DNA of 39,262 nt from assembly GCF_004104015.1 (NCBI RefSeq), contig NZ_RYFV01000029.1, positions 1 through 39,262 of the forward strand. The letters run 5' to 3'. The stretch is from Actinomyces oricola (GTDB lineage Bacteria > Actinomycetota > Actinomycetes > Actinomycetales > Actinomycetaceae). Below are positions 17,438 to 24,992 of this stretch, piece after piece; position 1 is the stretch's first letter, and each line of letters begins with the position of its first letter. The position numbers and the translations under genes were made by a program. Below the pieces are notes generated by a model, which saw nothing but the letters and a program-made list of their open reading frames with translations, made no database searches and had not been told where the DNA came from.

Positions 17438-18355
17438 TCAGATGCGCGAGGGGCGCGCCGGGGCCGAGCGTTGGGCGAGGTCAACCAGAATGGCGGTGAT
17501 CTCGCGGTCTGTGGCGGGGACCCGCTCAAAGGCGACGTGGATTGTCGTGGTCTCACGCCCGCCCACATGCATGAGCGTCACGCCGTGAGGATCGACATCC
17601 ACGCACAGGATGCGTCCCCACAGGCTGGGGCAGACTCCAACGGTGGGCCGCCTGGCGCACACGACACCGGGCACACCCCCCTCGCGCACGCCGTCGCACA
17701 CGGCGCGCAGGTCGATCTCACCGACGCGGCGCACCGCCTCATGGGCACTGAGCAGCCGCAGCGGCGACCAGACCTCGAAGGGGCTCTCCTGCACGGGGGC
17801 ACCGGGGGCCCTCCCGTCCTGGGGCGAACCCTCCGGGTTGAGGATTTCACGCAGCCAATGGCTGGAAACCCCGGTGACGTCGTGGACGACGACGCGCTCG
17901 AACCTCACGCGCCCCAAGCGCCCGCCGGGGCTGGAGGCGACGGCGGCGAGGCGCTCGAAGGGGTCGCCGCCAGTGATCTCGCAGTGGCAGGTTGAGGCGC
18001 GCGCACTGCTCAGCAGGCTCTCGACGTCCTCGGCCAGCCAACTCAGCCGCCCTAGAAGGTGGGCGGTCGCGGCGGTAATACGGATCCCGGGCTCGGAGGC
18101 GTCGAGGGTGACGTCAAGACGCACGTCCACCGGCTTCTCGACGCCGACGGCAGCCAGTGCGCTGCGCCCGGGCGGGCATGCGGCCACGAGAAGCCGGCCA
18201 TCGCTGGTCAGTGCCTGGGCGACCAGCAGCGCCGGGGCGCGAGGATCGAGGTGGTAGGCGGTGACGGTGGAGCTGCCGGTTCCCGACAGGAGTCGGCGGG
18301 CGGTGCGCCTGGCGCGCACAACCGCGTCAGCCGGATGGGAGTGTGGAGTCGGCAC
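17438..18355 (-). CDS. Iron-box-associated protein, possibly HugZ/DUF2470-like
   Basis: A 305-residue soluble protein not firmly recognised. The first 110 residues (PTPHSHPADAVVRARRTARR, then LLVAACPPGRSALA and DVTLDAS) look like a split-barrel flavin/haem-binding fold as in pyridoxamine-phosphate-oxidase-like haem-use proteins. The middle part has a HCEITGGDPFERLA segment and the end a DVDPHGVTLMHVGG strand pair. No signal peptide or membrane segment is present. GTG at 18355 with GAGG 6 nt upstream is preferred: the longer start at 18403 would place coding sequence across the iron box at 18390-18408. That operator suggests expression under iron limitation, which agrees with a haem or iron role, but the assignment is tentative. 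Confidence 0.45.
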   Translation of the reverse strand: MPTPHSHPADAVVRARRTARRLLSGTGSSTVTAYHLDPRAPALLVAQALTSDGRLLVAACPPGRSALAAVGVEKPVDVRLDVTLDASEPGIRITAATAHLLGRLSWLAEDVESLLSSARASTCHCEITGGDPFERLAAVASSPGGRLGRVRFERVVVHDVTGVSSHWLREILNPEGSPQDGRAPGAPVQESPFEVWSPLRLLSAHEAVRRVGEIDLRAVCDGVREGGVPGVVCARRPTVGVCPSLWGRILCVDVDPHGVTLMHVGGRETTTIHVAFERVPATDREITAILVDLAQRSAPARPSRI

Positions 18356-18389
18356 GCGGGACCTCGGATTCACTGAGCCTCGGACGATG

Positions 18390-18408
18390 TAAGGTGAGGC
18401 CACCCTAA
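18390..18408 (-). promoter_or_regulatory. DtxR/IdeR-type iron box
   Basis: TTAGGGTGGCCTCACCTTA on the minus strand matches the 19-bp DtxR consensus TTAGGTTAGSCTAACCTAA at 15 of 19 positions and is an imperfect palindrome. It lies 35 bp upstream of the chosen GTG start, in a suitable place to block transcription. The iron regulator itself is not in this window; the MntR-like gene here has manganese-type ligands. Confidence 0.65.
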
Positions 18409-18483
18409 CACTCTCTTGCCCCTCTCCACTCCCCCGGCACCGCGACCCGGACAGGCGGCTTCCCGGGCCGGCTGCGCCTCAAG

Positions 18484-18549
18484 CACTGGTCAGCACTGAT
18501 CAGTACTGGTCAGCACCGGTTAGTTACTGGTTAATTACTGGTCAGTACT
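18484..18549. repeat. Degenerate 10-bp repeats (CACTGGTCAG)
   Basis: Four direct 10-bp units in register (CACTGGTCAG, CACTGATCAG, TACTGGTCAG, CACCGGTTAG) are followed by three looser copies of ACTGGTYA. Many units contain small palindromes such as TGATCA. The tract covers the 3' flank and last codons of the SWIM gene. Confidence 0.7.
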
Positions 18550-20224
18550 GGGATAGTGCCAGCCAGGCGGTGGCCAGTGCCCGCGGGTCGGCCTGCCAGG
18601 TCCCGTCGAAGCGGCGCTGGCCGGCATGTGAGGAAGCGGCCATCGCCCTAAGGAGTTCGCAGGCGAAGGGCGCCCCGGCGGCCTGGAGCCACCGCGCGTC
18701 CCGCTCCAGGGTGGGCGAGGACAGGACGCTGGGCCCGGCGTCGCACACCCGGGCGAGCCAGCGCCGCGCCACCTGGCGCACCGAGGGCACCGGGGCCGCC
18801 CATTGGTCGGGGTCCGAGGCGGGCTCCTGGGGGGCTGTGGGCAGTCGCCCCACCCAGTCGCGGCTCACCCGGTCCAGGCCCGGCCACCACACGCCGTTCA
18901 GGTCGTCGGGGACCTCAATGGGGGGACCCGCGGTCATGCCCATGAGCTCGGGTCCGGAGGCGGCCTGGCGCACCAGACAGGTGACCGTGGCGCCCAGGGC
19001 CTGCCCGAAGAGCTCCGTGGCCAGCCCCGCCCCCAGGGCGCGGGCGGCGGGGGTCAGCGCCACCGTGGTGTCTTCCACGCTCAGGGACGTGCGGTCTCCG
19101 CCGGTGATTTCACCGTGCAGGAGACTCCATCCGGGCGGGGCGTGCCCCCAGCCGCTCCAGGACGCGCCCGTGGCCACCCGCACCCGACTGCCGCCCCCCA
19201 GACGCCCATCAGCGCGCGCCCTGGCCCGCGTCAAGAGCAGGGTGCAGCGGGACAGGGCCCTGGGGGCGGCACTGAGTTGCCCCCAGGGCTCACCGGCCAC
19301 GTACTGGGCGGCGACCATCTCACGTCCCCCGGGACGCACGCGTGAGAGCGTCCACACCCGACCCCGGGCGTCGACGAAGGTGACCTGGACGCCGCCGAAT
19401 CCGGAGGCGGTGAGCACCGGCTCGGCGGCCACGGGGGTGAGTTTGAGGGAGCCGACGTCATGGTAGGCGCCCCGGGCCCGGCCCAGCAGGGCCGGGGTGA
19501 CCATCCCCGCGGCGTCGGCCAGCCCCAACTCGTGGAGGTTGCGCAGGAGGGTGCCCAGAGCTTCGATGCGCTCCTGCGGGGCGTCCTGCGGGGCGGGCCC
19601 CAGGCTGGAGGCGAAAGCAGTCAGGGCCCGGTCCGCCAGGACGAGTCCGTACACGCGCATGCGGTGCATGTCGCCGGCCAGGGCGGAGCGCAGCGTCGCG
19701 GGCACCCGGTGGGCGCCGATCTGGAGGACCTGGGCCAGGTGCCCTAAGGCGGCTTCACAGGTTTCGCGCTGCGCGGGGCTCAGGGTGGCGCCGTCCTTCT
19801 GCTCTGCCCCCCGCAGGCCCTCAGCGCCGTCCGGGCCCGTGGCCTCCGGGGCGCTGGCGGTGTCCGCGGGGCCGACGGCGGTCGGGGACTGTGAGGCGGA
19901 CACCGCCTGAGCGCCGGGTTCGGCGCGCGCCTCAGCGCCCTCCTGGGCGCCGTCCCCGCTGAGGACGTCCTCCTCGGCGACGGCGGGCTCTAGCGTCAGG
20001 GCCACGACGGCCCGGTGAGCACAGGCCGGGGCCAGCAGGCAATCGCACACGATCTGTCCGCCGTCGTCAATGACCTCGGCCGGCTCAATAGTGACAGTGG
20101 CCGTCCCCAGGCGCACCGTGGGACCAATCTCAATGGGCGTGGCCAAAAGGGCATCAACCCGGCGGCGCACGCGCGGGGCCAGCGCATTGACGATCTGCGC
20201 TTGGAGGGCGGGGGCGATCCTCAT
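18542..20224 (-). CDS. SWIM zinc-finger protein (YehQ-like)
   Basis: A 560-residue protein whose N-terminal part holds a SWIM zinc ligand set: Cys 60, Cys 62, Cys 68, His 70 in VCDCLLAPACAHRAVV. SWIM domains bind nucleic acid or protein. A low-complexity Ala/Glu/Gly linker at about 90-155 separates it from a larger C-terminal region without recognised motifs. It is the last gene of the five-gene operon; its ATG overlaps the stop of the DUF5682-VWA gene by 4 bp (ATGA). In E. coli the SWIM protein YehQ lies in the same kind of cluster with YehL and YehP. The stop lies inside a 10-bp repeat tract. Confidence 0.82.
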   Translation of the reverse strand: MRIAPALQAQIVNALAPRVRRRVDALLATPIEIGPTVRLGTATVTIEPAEVIDDGGQIVCDCLLAPACAHRAVVALTLEPAVAEEDVLSGDGAQEGAEARAEPGAQAVSASQSPTAVGPADTASAPEATGPDGAEGLRGAEQKDGATLSPAQRETCEAALGHLAQVLQIGAHRVPATLRSALAGDMHRMRVYGLVLADRALTAFASSLGPAPQDAPQERIEALGTLLRNLHELGLADAAGMVTPALLGRARGAYHDVGSLKLTPVAAEPVLTASGFGGVQVTFVDARGRVWTLSRVRPGGREMVAAQYVAGEPWGQLSAAPRALSRCTLLLTRARARADGRLGGGSRVRVATGASWSGWGHAPPGWSLLHGEITGGDRTSLSVEDTTVALTPAARALGAGLATELFGQALGATVTCLVRQAASGPELMGMTAGPPIEVPDDLNGVWWPGLDRVSRDWVGRLPTAPQEPASDPDQWAAPVPSVRQVARRWLARVCDAGPSVLSSPTLERDARWLQAAGAPFACELLRAMAASSHAGQRRFDGTWQADPRALATAWLALSQY

Positions 20225-23200
20225 GAGCGCACCACCCTGCCCACCCAGTGGGCCAGGTCAAGAGGGGAGAGCGCGGCGACCCTCATGCCGGCGCCCGCCA
20301 GTTGCTGGGCGATCCCCACGTTGTAGGCCCCTTCACCGGCGTCGTTGAGGGCGGCGCACCCCAGCAGGCGCACACCGCTGGCGTGCAGCGCCTCCACCTC
20401 GCCCAGGAGCGGGCCGGTGGGCCCGGCCTCCTCGAAGTCGGACACCAGTGCGCACAGGGTTCGGCCGGGCACCTTGACCCGGGAGCGCGCCACACGCATG
20501 GCCCCGGCAATGTCCGTGCCGCCACCGACCTCAACTTCCAGTAGCAGGGCCAGTGGGTCGTCCACCTGCCCGGAGAAGTCGATAACGGAGGTGGAGAAGG
20601 CCAGGAAAGTGACCTCCAGGCAGGCCACCCCCGCCAGGATTGCGGCAGTCAGGGCGGAGAAGACCACTGACTGGGACATGGATCCCGACACGTCAACGAC
20701 GACAATGAGGTGCCAGTCGGCCTGCCGGGCTGCCGGCCGGCGGAAAACCGGATGGACGGGGATCACCTGGGGGCGTCCCTCCAGGGTGGCGACATGGCCG
20801 AGGTTGGTCCGCAGGGTGCGCTCCAGGTCCAGGCGCCCGACCCGGCGCCTGGTGGGTCGGGCGCCCACCAGGCCGGTGAGGGCGGGCCTTAGGCGTATGG
20901 CCAGCTGCTCGGTTAAGGCGGCGACGAGCCGCGCCACCAGGGGGCGCAGGCGGGCCAGCCGGGACTCCGGGAGGGCCCCGGTTAAGGACAGGGCAGTGGT
21001 CAGCAGCTCCACAGAGGGGCGGACCGAGTCCGGGTCGAGCTGCTCCAGGACGTCAGTGCGGCCCTTCTCAACGGCCTGGCCAAGGATCTCCTGAACCTCG
21101 CCGGCGCCGAAAAGGGCCTCGATTTCGCCGCGCCACTGGCGCGCCCCGAGCTGGGACGGGCCCGTCCCGGCCCTGCGCTGCCCTTCGTCCAGGGCGTCGG
21201 CCGCCGGCCGCCCGTAGAGTTCGTCAAGTGCCGAGGCCAGGCGGCGCCCTTGGGGTGATAGGCACTGGCGCTCCTCGCCCAGGATCAGGCGCCAGCGCTG
21301 AGCCGGGCTGAAGGCGAGATCGGCCAGGCCCAGGGCGGCCAGGCGGCCCCGGGCCCGGGTGTCGTACTGGGCGGCGGCAACGGCCTGTTCGGGGCTGGAG
21401 ACCAGATCCCCCGCCGGGCCCAGAAGGTGGGCCAGGTCCCGCAGCATCTCCTGCCGCGTCTGCGGGTCCAGGATGTCGAAGCCGCCGCGCAGGGCCGGCA
21501 GGACGGTGACGAAGGTGTCGTCGTTGAGAGCCCCGACCTCGTCAATGAGGGCCAGGGTCGCCGGTGCGGTGTCGAAGCGGGGGCCGGCGGTCAGGAGCAG
21601 GCCGGACAGGCGCCGCCGCAGGGCCCGGCGGGACTCAATGGTGGGGGCGGCCAGCCAGGAGGCGATGCGCCCCGGGGCGCCATGCTCATCGAGCAGCAGC
21701 CCGGCGGCGGCGCCCTGCATGAGGGGCGAGCCCTGCGCGACGAGCTCGCTCAGGGCGTGGGCCAGACTCAGCTCGTGGGCGGTGGCCAAGGCCGCGAAAG
21801 CGGCCAGGGCGGCGGCATCGGCCGGGTCGTCGGAGCCGTGCAGCCCTCGCAACTCGCGCAGGGCGGCACTGGTGAGCTCTTCGCGCAGGGCGGCGGCACG
21901 CGCGCGCAGGGCCGGGTCTACGAGCGCGGCGCCGGGCAGGCGGGCCCGGGCGATGTCGGCCAGGACGGTGCTCAGGGCGACCGCCTCACGGAAGCCGGCC
22001 GTGGACGCGAGCCTTGCGGTGCCCTCCAGGGCGCGCTCCAGGGCCGGGCCGCAGGCGCAGTGCGCGGCGTCGGTCAGGAGCTGACCGAGTTGGGCGGCGT
22101 CCTGGATGGTGCGGGTCATGAGGGCGGTGGTGGCGACCTGGAGCGGGGTCAGACCCCTGGCGGCGGCCAGCTCTATGCTGGCGTCGGTGGCCGCCGACCA
22201 GTCCAGGTGCCAGGTTTCGGTCACGGTCTCGGCACCGCGCCAGGCCTGGGCCTGCTCCAGGTCGGCGTAGCGGATGGCGCCGGTGCGCAGGCGGTGCAGG
22301 AGAACGTGGCGTTCCAAGTCGTTCCCGCCGCGCAGGGGAGCCAGGGACAGGGCGGCGGACTGTCCCAGTGGCAGGTCAAGGGCCTCCAGTTCCTGGCGGA
22401 CGGTGGCGCGCAGCGCCGAGACAGGGGTGCCGGGGGCGACCGCCCCGGCCTTTTGACCGATGAGTACTTGTTCCAGGGCGCAGGCGACGATCTGGCCGCG
22501 CCCCAGCACCTCGCCTTGAGCCAGGACCGTGGTGGCGGCTTCAATGAGCTCACGTCGTGAAGGTGCGGCCAGGTGGCGCAAGGTGGCCAGGTCGCAGGCC
22601 ACGCGCACGGTCTCGGCGGCCTCCCCCGGCCCGGCCGGGTGGCCGGCGGCGCGCAGGGCCCGGGTGATTGAGGTGACAATGGCGGTGGTGGCCGCCTTCA
22701 GGCGCGCGGGGTCCAGGCCGGACTCCATGACCGCCTGCTGCCAGCCGGGGTCGCGGATTCCCGCGGGGTAACCGGAGCGGGCATCAAGCTGGGCGAAGGA
22801 GTAGCCGACCACGCAGCCGGGCACCCGGTCCCGCCCACCGGCGGTCTCCCCGTTCGCGTTCCGGTTGGGCGGTTGCGCGGGCGGGGTCCCGTCCGGCTCC
22901 CAGAGGCGCTCCTGGCGGTGAGCGGCCCGCGCCGTGCTGGGGCCGATGCCCAGCAAGGCGGGGGTGTGGAAGGCCCCCACCAGGGCGGTGACGCGTCTGC
23001 CGGCGGCGAGCTCAGTGGCAATGGTCGCGCGCATGCTGGTCTCACGCTCAGCGGTGTCCTCGTCAATGGGTCCGGTGGCGCGCCGCAGGGCCCAACCGTG
23101 AGCCAGGGCGGCCACGCGCAGCTGCTCCGGTGTCGCGCCCGGGCTCACCGCCTCGACGAGCCGGTCCCAGGTCTCGTCGGTGTCGTGGGCGCCGGCCCGG

Positions 23201-23811
23201 GCCCTGGTGGCCAGGGCCCGACTCCACAGCGACTCCGGTTCCTCCGCCTCCGCCCGCTCGGTGATCCCGTCGGGGTCCGGCCCGCCTCCAGGGCCGGAGG
23301 CGGGCCCCTTAGGGGCGTCGTCGCCGGAGTCGTTGCCCCCTGCGCCGGCACGGCCCTGCCCCATCGGCCGGTCGATGCACACCACCGGCACTCCCCGCTC
23401 GCGCGCCCAACGCAGGGCGACCAGTTCGGGGGAGAAGTCGGCGAAGGGGTAGAAGGCCAGGTCCCCGCCCTGGCTGAAGGCCAGGGCCAGGGGCGCCCTG
23501 GCCCTGGGGTGAGTCAGCCAGGGCAGCCACGTGGCCGCCTGGGCGGGCAGCTCAATGGCGAGCACCTGCGGGTCGGATTCCTGGAGCAGGGCCGGCAGTA
23601 CGGCGGCCAGCGCCGGCGAATGGTGGCGCACACCGATGAGGTAGGGCTCCCGGCTAGCGGCCAGGGCGGTCACTGACGCCCGCGGGTCGGGGACGGTCGG
23701 CCCGGCCGCCCCGGCGGCGCCAGCGTCCTCGTTGTCCCCGTTGTCCTCGTTGTCCCCGTTGTTCTCGTTGTTCTCGTTCAGGCCCGGCGGGGCCTGGGGG
23801 CTCTCCTTCAT
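20221..23811 (-). CDS. DUF5682-VWA fusion protein (YehM + YehP-like)
   Basis: A 1,196-residue protein. Residues about 15-30 are an Asn/Asp/Glu repeat tract. Residues 55 to about 700 look like DUF5682 (YLIGVRHHSPALAAVLPALL, then LAIELPAQ and VCIDRPMGQG). The C-terminal 165 residues form a von Willebrand A domain with a complete MIDAS: DVSGS (Asp 1040, Ser 1042, Ser 1044), GGTD (Thr about 1099) and SDFEE (Asp about 1125). VWA domains of this type work with MoxR ATPases to remodel targets. In E. coli the two halves are separate genes (yehM, yehP); here they are one. ATG at 23811 overlaps the ATPase stop by 4 bp, so the longer frame to 23838 is not used. Confidence 0.85.
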   Translation of the reverse strand: MKESPQAPPGLNENNENNGDNEDNGDNEDAGAAGAAGPTVPDPRASVTALAASREPYLIGVRHHSPALAAVLPALLQESDPQVLAIELPAQAATWLPWLTHPRARAPLALAFSQGGDLAFYPFADFSPELVALRWARERGVPVVCIDRPMGQGRAGAGGNDSGDDAPKGPASGPGGGPDPDGITERAEAEEPESLWSRALATRARAGAHDTDETWDRLVEAVSPGATPEQLRVAALAHGWALRRATGPIDEDTAERETSMRATIATELAAGRRVTALVGAFHTPALLGIGPSTARAAHRQERLWEPDGTPPAQPPNRNANGETAGGRDRVPGCVVGYSFAQLDARSGYPAGIRDPGWQQAVMESGLDPARLKAATTAIVTSITRALRAAGHPAGPGEAAETVRVACDLATLRHLAAPSRRELIEAATTVLAQGEVLGRGQIVACALEQVLIGQKAGAVAPGTPVSALRATVRQELEALDLPLGQSAALSLAPLRGGNDLERHVLLHRLRTGAIRYADLEQAQAWRGAETVTETWHLDWSAATDASIELAAARGLTPLQVATTALMTRTIQDAAQLGQLLTDAAHCACGPALERALEGTARLASTAGFREAVALSTVLADIARARLPGAALVDPALRARAAALREELTSAALRELRGLHGSDDPADAAALAAFAALATAHELSLAHALSELVAQGSPLMQGAAAGLLLDEHGAPGRIASWLAAPTIESRRALRRRLSGLLLTAGPRFDTAPATLALIDEVGALNDDTFVTVLPALRGGFDILDPQTRQEMLRDLAHLLGPAGDLVSSPEQAVAAAQYDTRARGRLAALGLADLAFSPAQRWRLILGEERQCLSPQGRRLASALDELYGRPAADALDEGQRRAGTGPSQLGARQWRGEIEALFGAGEVQEILGQAVEKGRTDVLEQLDPDSVRPSVELLTTALSLTGALPESRLARLRPLVARLVAALTEQLAIRLRPALTGLVGARPTRRRVGRLDLERTLRTNLGHVATLEGRPQVIPVHPVFRRPAARQADWHLIVVVDVSGSMSQSVVFSALTAAILAGVACLEVTFLAFSTSVIDFSGQVDDPLALLLEVEVGGGTDIAGAMRVARSRVKVPGRTLCALVSDFEEAGPTGPLLGEVEALHASGVRLLGCAALNDAGEGAYNVGIAQQLAGAGMRVAALSPLDLAHWVGRVVRS
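23732..23782 (-). repeat. In-frame repeat coding Asn/Asp/Glu tract
   Basis: About eight imperfect copies of a 6-bp unit (AACGAG, AACAAC, GGGGAC, GAGGAC) encode NENNENNGDNEDNGDNED near the N-terminus of the DUF5682-VWA protein. Such a tract can expand or contract by slippage; changes by 6 or 9 bp stay in frame, while others would switch the gene off. Confidence 0.7.
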
Positions 23812-24992
23812 GCGTCCAAGACGTGGCGCTGCTCCCACATCTGCACCCAGGTGTGTTGTCCCTGCTCGGCGCGCCGCTTAATCACCGAGTCCCAATAGGC
23901 CAAGAGCCGGGTGCCGTCGTCGGGGTCGTCTTTGCGCACTGCGCCCAGGAGCTGGCCGGGAATGAGGCGCACCCCGTCGCGGGCGTGCGGGAAAAAGGCG
24001 CCGGCCAGGGCAATGGATCCAGAGATGGCCACGGCCTCAGCGGTGGACAGCACCGTAGAGGGCCGCTCCACGGCCCAGCCCTCTTGGCTGACCCCGCTGC
24101 GCAGGTCCCGGAAGGCCGTTACCAGGGTCTGGACGACTACCTCATCAACACTGGCGGGCGCCCCGGCGGCCGTCAAAGCCCGCCGGGTGCGCTCGGTGAC
24201 CAGGGAGACTTCCGCATCGGCGTCGGCAATGGGCTCTACCGCCTCGAAGTTGAAGCGGCGCTTGAGAGCGGCGCTCATCTCAGACACGCCCCGGTCACGC
24301 AGGTTGGCGGTGGCGATAACGCAGAACCCGGGGCGGGCGGAGACCTGGTAGTCCCCCAGCTCGGGCACGGACAGGCGCCGTTCGGAGAGGACCGGGACCA
24401 GGGCGTCTTGAACCTCGGGCAGACAGCGGGTGATCTCTTCCACGCGCGCCACCCGGCCGGTGCTCATGGCCGCCATGACCGGGGAGGGCACCAGTGCCGA
24501 GCGGCTGGGCCCCTGGGCCAGGAGCTGGGCGTAGTTCCAGCCGTACCGCAGCTGGTCCTCGGTGGTGCCGGCACTGCCCTGGACGGTCAGGGCACTGGTG
24601 CCGCACACGGCGGCGGCCAGCAGCTCGGAGAGCATGGACTTGGCGGTGCCCGGCTCGCCCACAAGCAGCAGAGCCCGCTCCCCCGCCAGAGTGACCACGC
24701 ACCGCTCCACCAAGGAGACGTCCCCAACGAACTTGCGGGTCACGTGCAGGGACTCAGAGCCGCACACGAAGGCGACAACTCCGGCAGGGGTGAGCCGCCA
24801 GCCCGGCGGGCGCGCCCCGGGCACGGCTTCCAGGCGCGCCAGTTCCTCAGCGTAGAGGTCTTCCGGCGGGGGGACCTGCTGGAGACCTGGAGCCGCCCCC
24901 TGGTCGGGAGCCTCTTGCGGGTCGGGCCCCGGAGCTGCGCCCCGGGAGGAACCGGACGGCTTCTTCGCCGAACGTGCCGCTTGGCGTGCCAT
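23808..24992 (-). CDS. MoxR-type AAA+ ATPase (YehL-like)
   Basis: A 394-residue protein. After a Pro/Ala-rich 60-residue N-terminus comes a AAA+ core: Walker A GEPGTAKS at 112-119, a Walker-B-like RVEEI at 183-187 (Glu pair in place of the usual Asp-Glu), sensor 1 IATAN at 226-230 and an arginine-finger region KRRF at 244-247. It probably assembles as a hexamer and works with the VWA protein encoded next. ATG at 24992 overlaps the previous stop by one base (TAATG); the frame extending to 25064 is read-in from that gene. Confidence 0.88.
   Translation of the reverse strand: MARQAARSAKKPSGSSRGAAPGPDPQEAPDQGAAPGLQQVPPPEDLYAEELARLEAVPGARPPGWRLTPAGVVAFVCGSESLHVTRKFVGDVSLVERCVVTLAGERALLLVGEPGTAKSMLSELLAAAVCGTSALTVQGSAGTTEDQLRYGWNYAQLLAQGPSRSALVPSPVMAAMSTGRVARVEEITRCLPEVQDALVPVLSERRLSVPELGDYQVSARPGFCVIATANLRDRGVSEMSAALKRRFNFEAVEPIADADAEVSLVTERTRRALTAAGAPASVDEVVVQTLVTAFRDLRSGVSQEGWAVERPSTVLSTAEAVAISGSIALAGAFFPHARDGVRLIPGQLLGAVRKDDPDDGTRLLAYWDSVIKRRAEQGQHTWVQMWEQRHVLDA

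Noticed and set aside
23808-24992. Loss of Walker B function in the MoxR ATPase
   Set aside because: The RVEEI form keeps a catalytic Glu and is, as far as I recall, usual in this MoxR branch; not evidence of inactivity.
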